Positions 1-9,219 of a stretch of 64,000 bases of DNA are shown here, piece after piece. The stretch is from JAGLOK01 sp963677605 (GTDB lineage: Bacteria > Bacillota > Clostridia > Christensenellales > UMGS416). A program made the position numbers and the translations under genes. The notes below the pieces were generated by a model, which was not told the origin of the DNA, did no database searches, and worked only from the letters and a program-made list of their open reading frames with translations. The stretch is taken from contig CAXXDX010000001.1 in the NCBI GenBank assembly GCA_963677605.2, positions 62,001-126,000 of the forward strand, written 5' to 3'. Position 1 is the first letter of the stretch. Each line of letters starts with the position of its first letter.

Positions 1-179
1 GTAAGACGTATCTTGTTTTGAAACATTTCCTCAAAATCAGGATTAGAAGATGAATAAGGTATCCTACTGTCAATTACCTGCAAAACAGCATCAACACCTT
101 TGATTTTCTCCAGCATCTGACGTCTGGCTTTTGCCATATGTCCGGGATACCATTGTATTGCTTTTTGATTATTTTCCAT
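1..179 (-). CDS. rbgA: RbgA/YlqF ribosome biogenesis GTPase (N-terminal fragment)
   Basis: Only the first 59 or so codons lie in the window; the gene runs off the left edge. The translation contains IQWYPGHMAKARRQM followed by VIDSRIPYSSSNP, the conserved opening of RbgA/YlqF. This circularly permuted GTPase works in late assembly of the 50S ribosomal subunit. The G motifs lie outside the window. The start is the ATG at 177-179. The gene lies downstream of clpC and is separated from it by an intrinsic terminator, so it probably has its own promoter in 180-257. The N-terminal signature is very characteristic. Confidence 0.88.
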   Translation of the reverse strand, partial: MENNQKAIQWYPGHMAKARRQMLEKIKGVDAVLQVIDSRIPYSSSNPDFEEMFQNKIRL

Positions 180-257
180 AGAGCTTATTATATCTTACAC
201 AGTGCAATAAAACAACGATTATCCATATTAAGGGAACACATCTGGTTATTACAGTAA

Positions 258-290
258 TAAAAAAAGAGCTGAATTCTCAGCTCTTTTTTT
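258..290 (-). terminator. Intrinsic terminator after clpC
   Basis: AAAAAGAGCTGA and its complement flank a 4-base loop (ATTC), followed by a run of T on the minus strand. It starts 3 bases after the clpC stop and should end the ctsR-mcsA-mcsB-clpC transcript. Confidence 0.85.
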
Positions 291-292
291 GT

Positions 293-2710
293 CTATTTCT
301 TTGATGCAAAAGTCAGCTTGTCGTTTTTAAGGCCTACCTTTACTTTTTCGCCTGTCTTGATTTTGCCTTCCAACAAAGCCTCCGCCAAACCGTCTTCAAC
401 CAATCGCTGTATAAGCCTGCGAAGCGGACGGGCGCCGTATTCCGGTTCAAATCCATTGCTGGCAAGGAATTCCTTAGCTTTTGCCGTAAACTCTATCTCC
501 ATCTCGTTTTCTTTCATGCGGTCTTTAACCTGACCAAGCATAAGCTCAACAATTTCTCCTATATGTGCTTCATCCAGCGGATGGAAAACAACTATTTCGT
601 CAATACGGTTTACAAACTCGGGTCTGAATTCCTTTTTAAGCTGTTCAAGCATATGTTCTTTCATGTTATTGTATTCAGCTGCCGCTTCAAGATTGTTTGA
701 AGAAAAACCAACTGTTTTTTGGTTTCCAAAGCGTATAGCTCCAATATTGCTTGTCATAATTATTACAGTGTTTCTGAAATCTACAAGCCTACCCTGTGAG
801 TCAGTAAGCCTTCCGTCTTCAAATATCTGAAGCAGTATGTTAAACACATCAAAGTGTGCCTTTTCGATTTCATCAAAAAGTATCACACTGTAAGGCTTTC
901 TGCGAACCTTTTCAGTAAGCTGTCCCGCATCGTCATATCCCACATACCCGGGAGGAGAACCTATTAGCTTGGATACCGAATGTCTCTCCATATATTCTGA
1001 CATGTCAAGACGGATTAAAGCATCTTCATCGGCGAACAAAGCTTCTGCCAAGGCTTTAGACAGCTCAGTCTTTCCTACTCCGGTAGGTCCCAGGAATATG
1101 AATGAACCTATAGGACGCTTTGGATCTTTAAGCCCTGCTCTTGCGCGTTTTATTGCGCGTGCAACCGCGCTTATAGCCTCATCCTGCCCAATAACACGCT
1201 TATGAAGTGTTTCTTCAAGATTAAGCAGTCGCTCGCTTTCATCCTGAGTAAGCTGCTGTACGGGTATATTCATCCAGTCAGAGAGTATCTTTGCTATTTC
1301 TTTTTCCCCGACAATAATATGTTTGCCCTGCTGTACTTTTTCCCACTCAAGCTTTACTTCCTGAATCTCATCAGTCAATTTCTTTTCTTCATCACGTTTC
1401 TTGGCTGCTTTTTCAAAATTCTGATTAGTAACAGCTTCCATCTTCTCTTTACGTGCTTCTTCAAGCTTTCCTTCAAGTTCCTGCAAATCCGGTGGCTCTT
1501 TGTGGCTCATTATCCGCATTCTGGACGCTGCTTCATCCATTAAATCAATCGCCTTATCGGGAAGAAATCTATCCGTAATATACCGATCAGAAAGCTTAAC
1601 CGCCGCTTCAAGCGCTTCATCGGTAATAGTAAGCTTATGATGCGCCTCATATTTGTCTCGCAATCCTTTTAAAATCAACACAGTTTCTTCCGGTGTGGGT
1701 TCTCCAACCATAACAGGCTGGAAACGCCTTTCTAAAGCAGTGTCCTTTTCAATGTGCTTTCTGTATTCCGCAATTGTCGTTGCTCCTATAGCTTGAATCT
1801 CGCCTCTTGCAAGAGCCGGTTTTAATATGTTAGCTGCATCAATAGATCCCTCTGCTGCCCCAGCGCCTATAATTGTGTGAAGTTCATCAATAAATAATAT
1901 TATATTTTTATTCTTTTTGATTTCATCCATCGCATCTTTCAAGCGTTCTTCGAATTGCCCGCGGAACTTCGCTCCTGCCAACATGCCTGACAAATCTAGC
2001 GACAATACACGCTTGTTTTTAAGGAGAAATGGAATGTTTCCATCTACAATCTTTTGAGCTAATCCTTCTGCAACAGCTGTTTTGCCAACTCCGGGTTCAC
2101 CTATAAGCACAGGATTGTTTTTTGTCCTTCTGGACAGTATCTGAACTACGCGTTCAATCTCCGTCTGCCTTCCTATTACCGGATCAAGCTCACCATTTGA
2201 AGCAAGCTCAGTAAGGTCTCTTGAAAACTGATCTATTTTAGGAGTTTTCATTTCTTTTTCTTTGGACATATCCTGATTTTCCAGTAAGCTTAAAAGCTGA
2301 TCTTTAAGTTCTCCTAAATCAACTCCCAAATCCATCAAAACTCTTGCAGCAATTGAGCCATGCTCGCGTGAAAGTGCAAGCAATATATGCTCGGTTCCTA
2401 CATACGAATGGTTTAAGGTTTTTGCCTCGCGCATACTTAGTTCAATTACATTTTTCGTTCGCGGAGTCATAGAAAATGTGCCTTCTTCGTTGAACGTTCC
2501 TTCTCCTACAAGTTGTTTTATATGTTCTTTCACTGCATCCTGAGTAACGCCCTTTTGTGCAAGAATATGGCTTGCCGGGCTTTCAGTTACCATTATAATT
2601 CCAATTAAAAGATGTTCAGTGCCGACATAATTGTGCCCAAGCTGTTGAGCTTCAATCTGCGCATTGTTCAGTGCGGATCTGGCATTGTTCGTAAATTTTC
2701 CTGCCATCAT
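293..2710 (-). CDS. clpC: ATP-dependent Clp protease ATP-binding subunit ClpC
   Basis: An 805-residue Hsp100 unfoldase that feeds substrates, including phospho-arginine-marked proteins, to ClpP. In order it has the double Clp-N repeat (about residues 1-145), a first AAA+ module with Walker A GEPGVGKT near 205, a middle domain with a UVR-like coiled coil (QNFEKAAKKRDEEKKL, about 430-445), and a second AAA+ module with GPTGVGKT near 540. The length is normal for ClpC. It is the last gene of the operon and follows the mcsB stop by 3 bases. Two ATGs in a row open the gene; the first is better placed after the AGAGG ribosome binding site. CtsR should control it, with McsA/McsB as adaptors. Confidence 0.97.
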   Translation of the reverse strand: MMAGKFTNNARSALNNAQIEAQQLGHNYVGTEHLLIGIIMVTESPASHILAQKGVTQDAVKEHIKQLVGEGTFNEEGTFSMTPRTKNVIELSMREAKTLNHSYVGTEHILLALSREHGSIAARVLMDLGVDLGELKDQLLSLLENQDMSKEKEMKTPKIDQFSRDLTELASNGELDPVIGRQTEIERVVQILSRRTKNNPVLIGEPGVGKTAVAEGLAQKIVDGNIPFLLKNKRVLSLDLSGMLAGAKFRGQFEERLKDAMDEIKKNKNIILFIDELHTIIGAGAAEGSIDAANILKPALARGEIQAIGATTIAEYRKHIEKDTALERRFQPVMVGEPTPEETVLILKGLRDKYEAHHKLTITDEALEAAVKLSDRYITDRFLPDKAIDLMDEAASRMRIMSHKEPPDLQELEGKLEEARKEKMEAVTNQNFEKAAKKRDEEKKLTDEIQEVKLEWEKVQQGKHIIVGEKEIAKILSDWMNIPVQQLTQDESERLLNLEETLHKRVIGQDEAISAVARAIKRARAGLKDPKRPIGSFIFLGPTGVGKTELSKALAEALFADEDALIRLDMSEYMERHSVSKLIGSPPGYVGYDDAGQLTEKVRRKPYSVILFDEIEKAHFDVFNILLQIFEDGRLTDSQGRLVDFRNTVIIMTSNIGAIRFGNQKTVGFSSNNLEAAAEYNNMKEHMLEQLKKEFRPEFVNRIDEIVVFHPLDEAHIGEIVELMLGQVKDRMKENEMEIEFTAKAKEFLASNGFEPEYGARPLRRLIQRLVEDGLAEALLEGKIKTGEKVKVGLKNDKLTFASKK

Positions 2711-2713
2711 GTG

Positions 2714-3739
2714 CTATACACCTCTTTCGTTCAAATAATCTTTAATATATTCAGCTCTTATAATATTGAGCTTTTTTCTATTTCGTTCTTCACCTTTTAT
2801 CATCTGTAAAGTTGAATCCTGAACAGTCGTTAAAAGGTTAAGAAAATCTATATCTTCCATTTTGCATGCAATGTCAAGATCTTTGCCCAGCCAAACATCA
2901 CCTATCAATGCATCTGCTTCCCGGTCCGACATTCTCTTTGCGTATTTTAAAATCCCATATGCTCGTGATATTTTGTCTTCAAGCCTAATATCATGTTTAG
3001 CTTTAAGGTTTTCTCTCTGCTGTCTTTCAAGTTTTATAACATGCATACATATGCTTTTCACTTTTTCTACAATTTCATCTCTGCTGTCGGCGACATCCCT
3101 AGCATTTGAAAGCTGCATTATTCCGCCTACGCTGGCACTTCCTTCACCGTAAATCCCACGAAGTACAAAGCCTGCTTTTTTAAGAGAATCCATAAGTTCT
3201 TTGAGCTTTCCTGTTATGAAAATAGCTGGTATCCTTACCATCGCAGAGGCTCTTATGCCTGTTCCTAAGTTTGTTGGACATGAAGTCAAATAACCGATAT
3301 CATCATTGTGAGCCATCTGTCCTGTTTCATCAAAAGCTTCCTGCATTAAGTTTGCATTGCTAAGCGCCGATTCATAATCAAGACCAACTGTCATAGCCTG
3401 CGCCCTAATGTGATCTTCTTCATTTATCATGATTGAAACATTTTCTTCACGGCTTAACAACAAAGCACTCATTTGAGGTGTCTTGACCAATTCCTTTGAA
3501 CATAAATGTCGCTCCACAAAGGTCATACGTTCATTTCTGTTCATAGAAGAAAAATCGTAATAGTTAAATTTCAGCTCTTCAAAGCCTTTAAATATGTTTA
3601 AAGTTCTGTCTTTAACGTTAATGCTGTTTTCAAGATTCATGCTTGTAGGAAATGGGATATCCTTATAATTTCTAGCAAGCCGAACTCTCGTGGACAGCAC
3701 CACATCTATTTCAGGCCCTGTTTTTTGCCAAATTGTCAT
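2714..3739 (-). CDS. mcsB: Protein-arginine kinase McsB
   Basis: A 341-residue phosphagen-kinase-fold protein that phosphorylates arginines in proteins, marking them for ClpCP, and also inactivates CtsR. STRVRLARN near the N-terminus and CPTNLGTG in the middle are the conserved nucleotide and active-site segments. I place the start at the ATG of 3737-3739 (MTIWQKTGPE), because AAAGGAG lies 6 bases before it and the family begins here. A longer frame to 3826 would read far back into mcsA. The first 29 bases overlap the end of mcsA, which suggests translational coupling. clpC follows directly. Confidence 0.95.
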   Translation of the reverse strand: MTIWQKTGPEIDVVLSTRVRLARNYKDIPFPTSMNLENSINVKDRTLNIFKGFEELKFNYYDFSSMNRNERMTFVERHLCSKELVKTPQMSALLLSREENVSIMINEEDHIRAQAMTVGLDYESALSNANLMQEAFDETGQMAHNDDIGYLTSCPTNLGTGIRASAMVRIPAIFITGKLKELMDSLKKAGFVLRGIYGEGSASVGGIMQLSNARDVADSRDEIVEKVKSICMHVIKLERQQRENLKAKHDIRLEDKISRAYGILKYAKRMSDREADALIGDVWLGKDLDIACKMEDIDFLNLLTTVQDSTLQMIKGEERNRKKLNIIRAEYIKDYLNERGV

Positions 3740-4211
3740 GTACATCTCCTTTAAGTGCCGCAATTTCATCACGCAGCTCCGCCGCTCTCTCATAATGCTC
3801 ATCAAGTACAGCTTGATTGAGTTCATTTTGCAGTTTGTCTATCTTGTCAAAGATGTTTTCTTTTTCTTCGCTGTCTTCAGGCTTTTTGTGCCTTCTGATA
3901 TTCAAATCTTCAAAAACAGGTTCAAGCTCTTTTTCAAAAACTTCATAGCAAGTCGCACAACCTACTTTCCCAAGCTTTCTTATCTTATTTATGTCAAATT
4001 TACAGACAGGGCAAACTTTGCCTTCTTCCTGAGGCTCTACATTTTTCATCATACCCGTCATATAATTGTTCATTTTGAGGAAAGATAAAAACTTCTTTTG
4101 AATCTTTTCTGCGCACTTTGAACAAATATATAGTTCATTTTCTTTGCCGTTTGCTATCTGGCGGATATGTATATCAGCAGGATTTTCCCCGCAATGTTCA
4201 CATATACGCAT
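3711..4211 (-). CDS. mcsA: McsA, zinc-finger activator of McsB
   Basis: A 166-residue adaptor required for full McsB kinase activity. Cysteine pairs CEHC (residues 4-7), CSKC (about 30-33), CPVC and CATC form two zinc-binding modules. A UVR motif (LNQAVLDEHYERAAELRDEI) closes the protein, as is usual for McsA. It sits between ctsR (3-base gap) and mcsB (29-base overlap) in the classic heat-shock operon order. Confidence 0.94.
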   Translation of the reverse strand: MRICEHCGENPADIHIRQIANGKENELYICSKCAEKIQKKFLSFLKMNNYMTGMMKNVEPQEEGKVCPVCKFDINKIRKLGKVGCATCYEVFEKELEPVFEDLNIRRHKKPEDSEEKENIFDKIDKLQNELNQAVLDEHYERAAELRDEIAALKGDVHDNLAKNRA

Positions 4212-4214
4212 ATC

Positions 4215-4688
4215 TCATTCCTTCTTTCCGCAGTTTATTAGGATTGTCGTAATCATTGATTTCAATATACCTGCGCGTATAATATCCTTTAGGTTTATCG
4301 GCACCATCATTGCTTTATCCTGCACTGCCGCTTTCATCACTTTCTCAGTGTCATCCGATATAACTTCCATCTCTTTAAGATGCGCTATAACCGAAACCGC
4401 CTCTCTTTGAGTAATAGACTGACCAATCGAATTTTGAAGCAGATTCATCAGATATTCTTCATTGCAGCTATCCACTCTGATTATCCTGATATATCCGCCG
4501 CCGCCTCTTCTGGATTCCGTATGGAATCCCTGATTTATGCTAAACCTTGTTTTTATAACATAGTTTATCTGCGAAGGAGCACACGCAAAATATTGTGCCA
4601 ATTCATTTCTTTTTAATTCCACGGAGTCGGTTTCATCAGAAAGCATAGCTTTAATAAACTTCTCTATTGAATCGCTAAGTACTGACAT
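4215..4688 (-). CDS. ctsR: CtsR, repressor of class III heat-shock genes
   Basis: A 157-residue winged-helix repressor of clp genes. The N-terminus holds the helix-turn-helix (LAQYFACAPSQINYVIKTRF), followed by the glycine-rich wing ESRRGGGGYIRI that acts as the thermosensor in this family. The C-terminal half is the dimerisation and McsB-interaction domain. GGAGGTG precedes the ATG. It is the first gene of the operon, and a CtsR-type operator lies in its own promoter, so autoregulation is expected. Confidence 0.95.
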   Translation of the reverse strand: MSVLSDSIEKFIKAMLSDETDSVELKRNELAQYFACAPSQINYVIKTRFSINQGFHTESRRGGGGYIRIIRVDSCNEEYLMNLLQNSIGQSITQREAVSVIAHLKEMEVISDDTEKVMKAAVQDKAMMVPINLKDIIRAGILKSMITTILINCGKKE

Positions 4689-4704
4689 TCTTACACCTCC
4701 GATA

Positions 4705-4751
4705 TTTGACTTTCCTTGACTTTATTATATCATACAGGTGTCTAAATACAA
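4705..4751 (-). promoter_or_regulatory. ctsR promoter with CtsR operator
   Basis: On the minus strand, TTGTAT (4746-4751), a 16-base spacer and TATAAT (4724-4729) form a SigA-type promoter. Immediately downstream, at 4705-4721, is AGTCAAGGAAAGTCAAA. It is a direct repeat with the same layout as the known CtsR heptad box (GGTCAAA, three bases, GGTCAAA), differing at one or two positions per half. It overlaps the expected transcription start, a good position for repression. Confidence 0.85.
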
Positions 4752-4781
4752 GTGTTTTAGTCTTATATAAGATGTGAACTT

Positions 4782-6617
4782 TTATTTAACTTGATACGTT
4801 ACTGGAATAGGTCTGTTTTTATATGTGAATATACACATAAGCAGCACTTCATCATCGCTTGTTCCATGGTAAAGTGCGCTTGCGATTGTATTCATCATGA
4901 AGTATGACTGATTATCCAAAACGTCATAGTAATATAGCGAATATGGATATTGGTCATTTTCCACATTGTCAGAATAAACGGAATAATAAATCCTTCCGCC
5001 GTCTTTTGACCATGTTACATTGTTTATGAGCTCTCCGGAATAAATCAAATACTCAGTCTGTTCTTCTATCAAATAGCATCGAAGTCTGTATATCTCCTTA
5101 TCTCCTTCAACATATACATCACTTACTACAATGTTTTTTCCATCCGGAGAAAGCAAAAAGCTGTTTCCTTCTGCTATTTTGCTGCACTGCCCGTTTTTAA
5201 TATCAACAGCGCAAATTTCACTATCAGTTCCTTCTCCCGTTCTGTTAGCATAATAAATTTTATCTCCGTATATCTGAAGAATGCTTTCTGAAAACTCGTC
5301 CTCAAACACTCCGCTTACAACAACATTATCCGGATCCGTTAAGTCATATGACAAAAGCTGCTTTGACTGAAACTCCCCGTTAATTGCATACAATATATTT
5401 TTATTATCGTCCCATACAAAAGAAGCAGTATCTATTCCGAAGCTGTCTTCTTCGGGAATATAAAGCTTTCCATCTTCCAAAGACAAGATTTGAAGCTGTC
5501 TTAAAACATCCTTTTGTTCTATGTATGCCAAATACTTAGAATCGCTGGAAAACCGGGCATCAGTTACCGAAGAAAACTGAATATCCATAAGCCTTGAACT
5601 CTGTCCTGAGCTTATATTCTGAATATAAAGATACTCAAAGCTTAATGAATCACCTTCCTGCTCTCCGTATATAGTGTTTGGTTGAGCGTAAACAAAAGAT
5701 TTTCCATCATTGCTAAAGCACAAAAACCTTCCGTTTGTAATAAGTACAGGAAAGTTCATGCTATCTCCATTTTTAAAGCCAATAGGTGTTTGAGATATTT
5801 CTTCATATCCCGATTCTTCACTAAACTCCGGCAGAGAAGAGTTTTCAAGCTCTGTTATTACAAACTTCTTTCCAGCCAGTAATCCGGTAAGTTTATCATT
5901 ATTATAGTTTACATAATTCAGAGCGTCCTCATAGTTTATTAATGGTTTTGAAATTAAAATTATGTTTTCTTTATCCCTGCACAAGGTAGGTTTTATATCA
6001 AAGTTCTCGTCCAAATATCCAGCCTCATACTCATCAAAAGCATTAAGTGTAACATAATATGCTTTTTGTTCATTGGACTCTGTTACTTTTTTTATTGTTA
6101 CTATTATCTGATTGTTAAATTCCTGTGCTTTGTATGCATAATCATTGTTAATATTAATATACAGATATGAAAGATCTGTATTTACAGGCCTTTGTGCAAA
6201 TATTCCGCCAAGCATGGGATTATCTGTTTCATTATCATATAATTTATATGAGTAATATGACACTCCTTCAAACGACAAAACCATCCTGTTTATGCCTTCA
6301 ATAAAAGAAACATTATACTTTGGCACAGTTTTGCTGAGTGTATAACTATTGTCAGATTCCAGATTCCCTTGTGCAAATGAAAATATCAGCTTTATAGAAT
6401 CTGTTTCAGGGCTTTCTATTTTGATGTCTACAAGGTTGAGCCCGTTTCCTCCGACTCCTCCCTCTACTGTCTGATGCTGGCTGTAGTATCCTTCTATTTC
6501 AGAAGTAGGATTTTGCGGTCCCGTAGCCTCAACAGGTTGAGGTTCACTGCTGCATCCTGACATCAAAAAAAACATAATATGTATAACAAAAAAGATTATT
6601 GTAAATTTCTTACTCAT
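4782..6617 (-). CDS. Lipoprotein with a TolB/WD40-like beta-propeller
   Basis: 611 residues. It begins with a signal peptide and lipobox (FFLMSGCSS, Cys about 22), so it should be a membrane-anchored extracellular lipoprotein. The second half has repeated blade motifs of the TolB/PD40 type: SNDGKSFVYA, SSDSKYLAYIEQ, SPDGKNIVVSD and SKDGGRIYYSV. The first half (about 50-270) resembles nothing I know and may be an AMIN-like or all-beta domain. No enzyme motif is visible, so a binding or scaffold role is only a guess. It lies 25 bases after mtaD with no clear Shine-Dalgarno, so it may be read from the ahcY-mtaD transcript. Its stop is 31 bases from the ctsR promoter. Confidence 0.75.
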   Translation of the reverse strand: MSKKFTIIFFVIHIMFFLMSGCSSEPQPVEATGPQNPTSEIEGYYSQHQTVEGGVGGNGLNLVDIKIESPETDSIKLIFSFAQGNLESDNSYTLSKTVPKYNVSFIEGINRMVLSFEGVSYYSYKLYDNETDNPMLGGIFAQRPVNTDLSYLYININNDYAYKAQEFNNQIIVTIKKVTESNEQKAYYVTLNAFDEYEAGYLDENFDIKPTLCRDKENIILISKPLINYEDALNYVNYNNDKLTGLLAGKKFVITELENSSLPEFSEESGYEEISQTPIGFKNGDSMNFPVLITNGRFLCFSNDGKSFVYAQPNTIYGEQEGDSLSFEYLYIQNISSGQSSRLMDIQFSSVTDARFSSDSKYLAYIEQKDVLRQLQILSLEDGKLYIPEEDSFGIDTASFVWDDNKNILYAINGEFQSKQLLSYDLTDPDNVVVSGVFEDEFSESILQIYGDKIYYANRTGEGTDSEICAVDIKNGQCSKIAEGNSFLLSPDGKNIVVSDVYVEGDKEIYRLRCYLIEEQTEYLIYSGELINNVTWSKDGGRIYYSVYSDNVENDQYPYSLYYYDVLDNQSYFMMNTIASALYHGTSDDEVLLMCIFTYKNRPIPVTYQVK

Positions 6618-6642
6618 AAATAACTACACAATTATATTTTCT

Positions 6643-7929
6643 TTAGCACAGCCTGTCAACGCAAATATTAAATTCTTCAGATAATTTTATAAAATCAAAT
6701 CCGTCAATAACACCATTCTTTTGAAGCACTTTGCCTTCAACCATTGTCATTTTTATTTGACTTCGCCCCATGGAATAGACAATGTTATTTACGTATTCTC
6801 TCTTAGGCTGTGAAAACGGCGAATTTAAATCAAGCATTATAATATCGGCTCTTTTCCCTTTTTCAAGAGATCCTGTTTTATCAAAAATACCAAGAGCTTT
6901 TGCTCCGTTTGCAGTAGCCATTTTTATCGCAGTTTCCGCTGATACAGCAGTAGGATCACCATCTTTATGTTTTGCAAGAAGCGCGGCAAGATGCATCTCT
7001 TCCATCATGTCAAGGTTGTTGTTGCTGGATGCACCATCTGTTCCAAGTGCGACATTTACACCTTCATTCAACATTTTCTGTATGGGCGCCAGACCGCTTG
7101 AAAGCTTCATATTGCTGGATGGATTATGCACAGCATGAACATTCTTTTTTGCCATGATTTTGATATCTTCATCTGTAACATGTACACAGTGCGCCGCTAC
7201 AACATTTTCTTCAAAATATCCTAAGCTGTCCAAATATTCAACAGGTGTCATTCCAGTGCCTTTTAGGCAATCGTCAACTTCATTTTTCGTTTCGCTTACG
7301 TGAACATGTATGGCGCATTCATTCTCTTTTGCTGCCTTAAGTACTTTTAACAGGGATTCTTTACTGTTTGTGTAAATTGCATGAGGACCCATCATTATGT
7401 CAATCATGTTATGATTTTTATATTTCTTTGCAGATTCTATGCTTTCTTCAAGCCTTTCGTCAAATCCTCCGAAGTCTAAAACAGCACGGCTTAAAACAGC
7501 TCTTATTCCCATCTCATCAATAGCTCTTGCCATATCATCAATGAAATAATACATATCAAGAAATGTCGTTGTTCCTGATAGCAGCATCTGCGCAATGCCC
7601 ATTTTTGAACCGATGTATATATCATCTCCCGAAAGTTTTGCCTCAGCAGGCCAAATCTTATCTTCCAGCCATTCTTTTAAAGGAAGTCCGCTTCCGTACC
7701 CTGAAAATAGCGTCATGGGCAGATGTGTGTGTGCGTTTATAAACCCCGGCATAACAATACTGCCTTCTGCATCGATTTTTTCATCTGCATTAAACTGTTT
7801 TACTGTATTATTATCATTTGTGCCTACATGGCTTATTATTCCGTCCTCTATCAAAACCATACCGTTTTCAAATACTGTAAAATCTTTATCGACAGTTATT
7901 ACTATTGCATTGATAATAGCAGTTTTCAT
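6643..7929 (-). CDS. mtaD: 5'-methylthioadenosine/S-adenosylhomocysteine deaminase
   Basis: 428-residue amidohydrolase that deaminates S-adenosylhomocysteine, methylthioadenosine or related adenosines. The metal ligands are visible: HTH at 67-69 (GFINAHTHLPM), the histidine of HVHVSE, AAHCVH, and the aspartate of GTDGASSN. The fragment MTLFSGYGSGLPLKEWLEDKI is typical of the MtaD branch. Its ATG overlaps the ahcY stop by one base (TAATG). That tight coupling with the enzyme that hydrolyses the same substrate supports a role in methyl-cycle recycling. Other ATZ/TRZ-type hydrolases look similar, so substrate choice is partly inferred from context. Confidence 0.88.
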   Translation of the reverse strand: MKTAIINAIVITVDKDFTVFENGMVLIEDGIISHVGTNDNNTVKQFNADEKIDAEGSIVMPGFINAHTHLPMTLFSGYGSGLPLKEWLEDKIWPAEAKLSGDDIYIGSKMGIAQMLLSGTTTFLDMYYFIDDMARAIDEMGIRAVLSRAVLDFGGFDERLEESIESAKKYKNHNMIDIMMGPHAIYTNSKESLLKVLKAAKENECAIHVHVSETKNEVDDCLKGTGMTPVEYLDSLGYFEENVVAAHCVHVTDEDIKIMAKKNVHAVHNPSSNMKLSSGLAPIQKMLNEGVNVALGTDGASSNNNLDMMEEMHLAALLAKHKDGDPTAVSAETAIKMATANGAKALGIFDKTGSLEKGKRADIIMLDLNSPFSQPKREYVNNIVYSMGRSQIKMTMVEGKVLQKNGVIDGFDFIKLSEEFNICVDRLC

Positions 7930-9176
7930 TATTCATTATCCCAACTATTCATATAATCTTCCTGTTCTTTAGTAAGCTTGTCAATTCCGCATCCCATACT
8001 TGTAAGTTTATATTCAGCAATGAATTTATCAATTTCCTCAGGAGCAACATATACTTTATTTTCAAGACTCTTCGCATTCTTTGCAATATACTCAACGCAT
8101 AAAGCCTGCACAGCAAAGCTTAAGTCCATAATCTCGACCGGATGCCCGTCAGCTGCCGCGAGATTTACAAGCCTTCCTTGTGCCAGAAGATTAACTACAT
8201 TGCCGCTTGGCATTGTATAGCTCGTTATGTTTACTCGTGCTTCTTTCTGGCTTACAGAAGCCTCGGAAAGCTCCGGAATATTTATTTCCACATCAAAATG
8301 CCCTGCATTGCACAGTACAGCACCATCTCGCATTGATAAAAAATGTTCTTTGCGTATTACGTCCTTGCATCCTGTAACTGTCACAAAGAAATCCCCGTGT
8401 TTTGCAGCATCATCCATCTTCATCACACGGAAACCATCCGACACTGCTTCTATAGCTTTAATCGAATCCACTTCGCATACAATTACGTTTGCACCTAAAC
8501 CTTTTGCACGCATCGCAACACCTTTTCCGCACCATCCGTATCCTGCAACAACAACATTCTTTCCTGCTACCACAAGATTAGTTGTGCGGATTATTCCATC
8601 CCATACAGACTGCCCTGTACCATATCTGTTGTCAAACAGGAACTTAAGCTGTGCATCGTTTACGGCAATCATCGGAAAGCTAAGCTCACCTTGAGCCTCC
8701 ATCGCTTTTAAGCGAACTACGCCAGTTGTGGTCTCTTCACATCCGCCGATAACATTCGCCGCGTTGTCTTTACACTTCTTGTGCAAAAGCGAAACGAGAT
8801 CTCCCCCATCATCAACAACAATATGCGGATTTACTTTAAGTGTATTTACCAAATGCCTTTCATAAGTTTCGCTATCAGCTCCATAAATTGCGTTCACTTC
8901 AAATCCCTGATTGTCCAATGCCGCAACTATATCATCCTGCGTCGAAAGAGGATTTGAACCAGTAACATAAACATTTGCCCCACCGGCTCTTATTGTCTTG
9001 GCAAGATTCGCGGTTTTTGCTTCTAAGTGAATAGATAGGGATACATTTAAACCCTCAAGCGGTTTTTCCTTTTCAAATCTTTTATATATTCCCGACAATA
9101 CAGGCATATGCGAAAATGCCCAATCCATTTTATCCTGTCCTTTTTTAAACAATGATTTATCTTTAATTTCTCCCAT
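7929..9176 (-). CDS. ahcY: Adenosylhomocysteinase (S-adenosylhomocysteine hydrolase)
   Basis: 415 residues. It hydrolyses S-adenosylhomocysteine to homocysteine and adenosine with bound NAD. The Rossmann segment VVAGYGWCGKGVAMRAKGLG and the substrate-site pieces SNPLSTQDD and VDDGGDLVS are present. The length matches the shorter form found in archaea and many anaerobes, without the insertion of the eukaryotic type. AAGGAG precedes the ATG. It is the promoter-proximal gene of ahcY-mtaD and possibly of the lipoprotein too. Confidence 0.96.
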   Translation of the reverse strand: MGEIKDKSLFKKGQDKMDWAFSHMPVLSGIYKRFEKEKPLEGLNVSLSIHLEAKTANLAKTIRAGGANVYVTGSNPLSTQDDIVAALDNQGFEVNAIYGADSETYERHLVNTLKVNPHIVVDDGGDLVSLLHKKCKDNAANVIGGCEETTTGVVRLKAMEAQGELSFPMIAVNDAQLKFLFDNRYGTGQSVWDGIIRTTNLVVAGKNVVVAGYGWCGKGVAMRAKGLGANVIVCEVDSIKAIEAVSDGFRVMKMDDAAKHGDFFVTVTGCKDVIRKEHFLSMRDGAVLCNAGHFDVEINIPELSEASVSQKEARVNITSYTMPSGNVVNLLAQGRLVNLAAADGHPVEIMDLSFAVQALCVEYIAKNAKSLENKVYVAPEEIDKFIAEYKLTSMGCGIDKLTKEQEDYMNSWDNE

Positions 9177-9219
9177 AATACACTCCTTATTATTAACATA
9201 TACTTGTTTTGTTTTTATT

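Noticed and set aside
1202..1543. Plus-strand frame of 113 codons
   Set aside because: It lies opposite clpC, has no ribosome binding site and is a composition shadow of the real gene.
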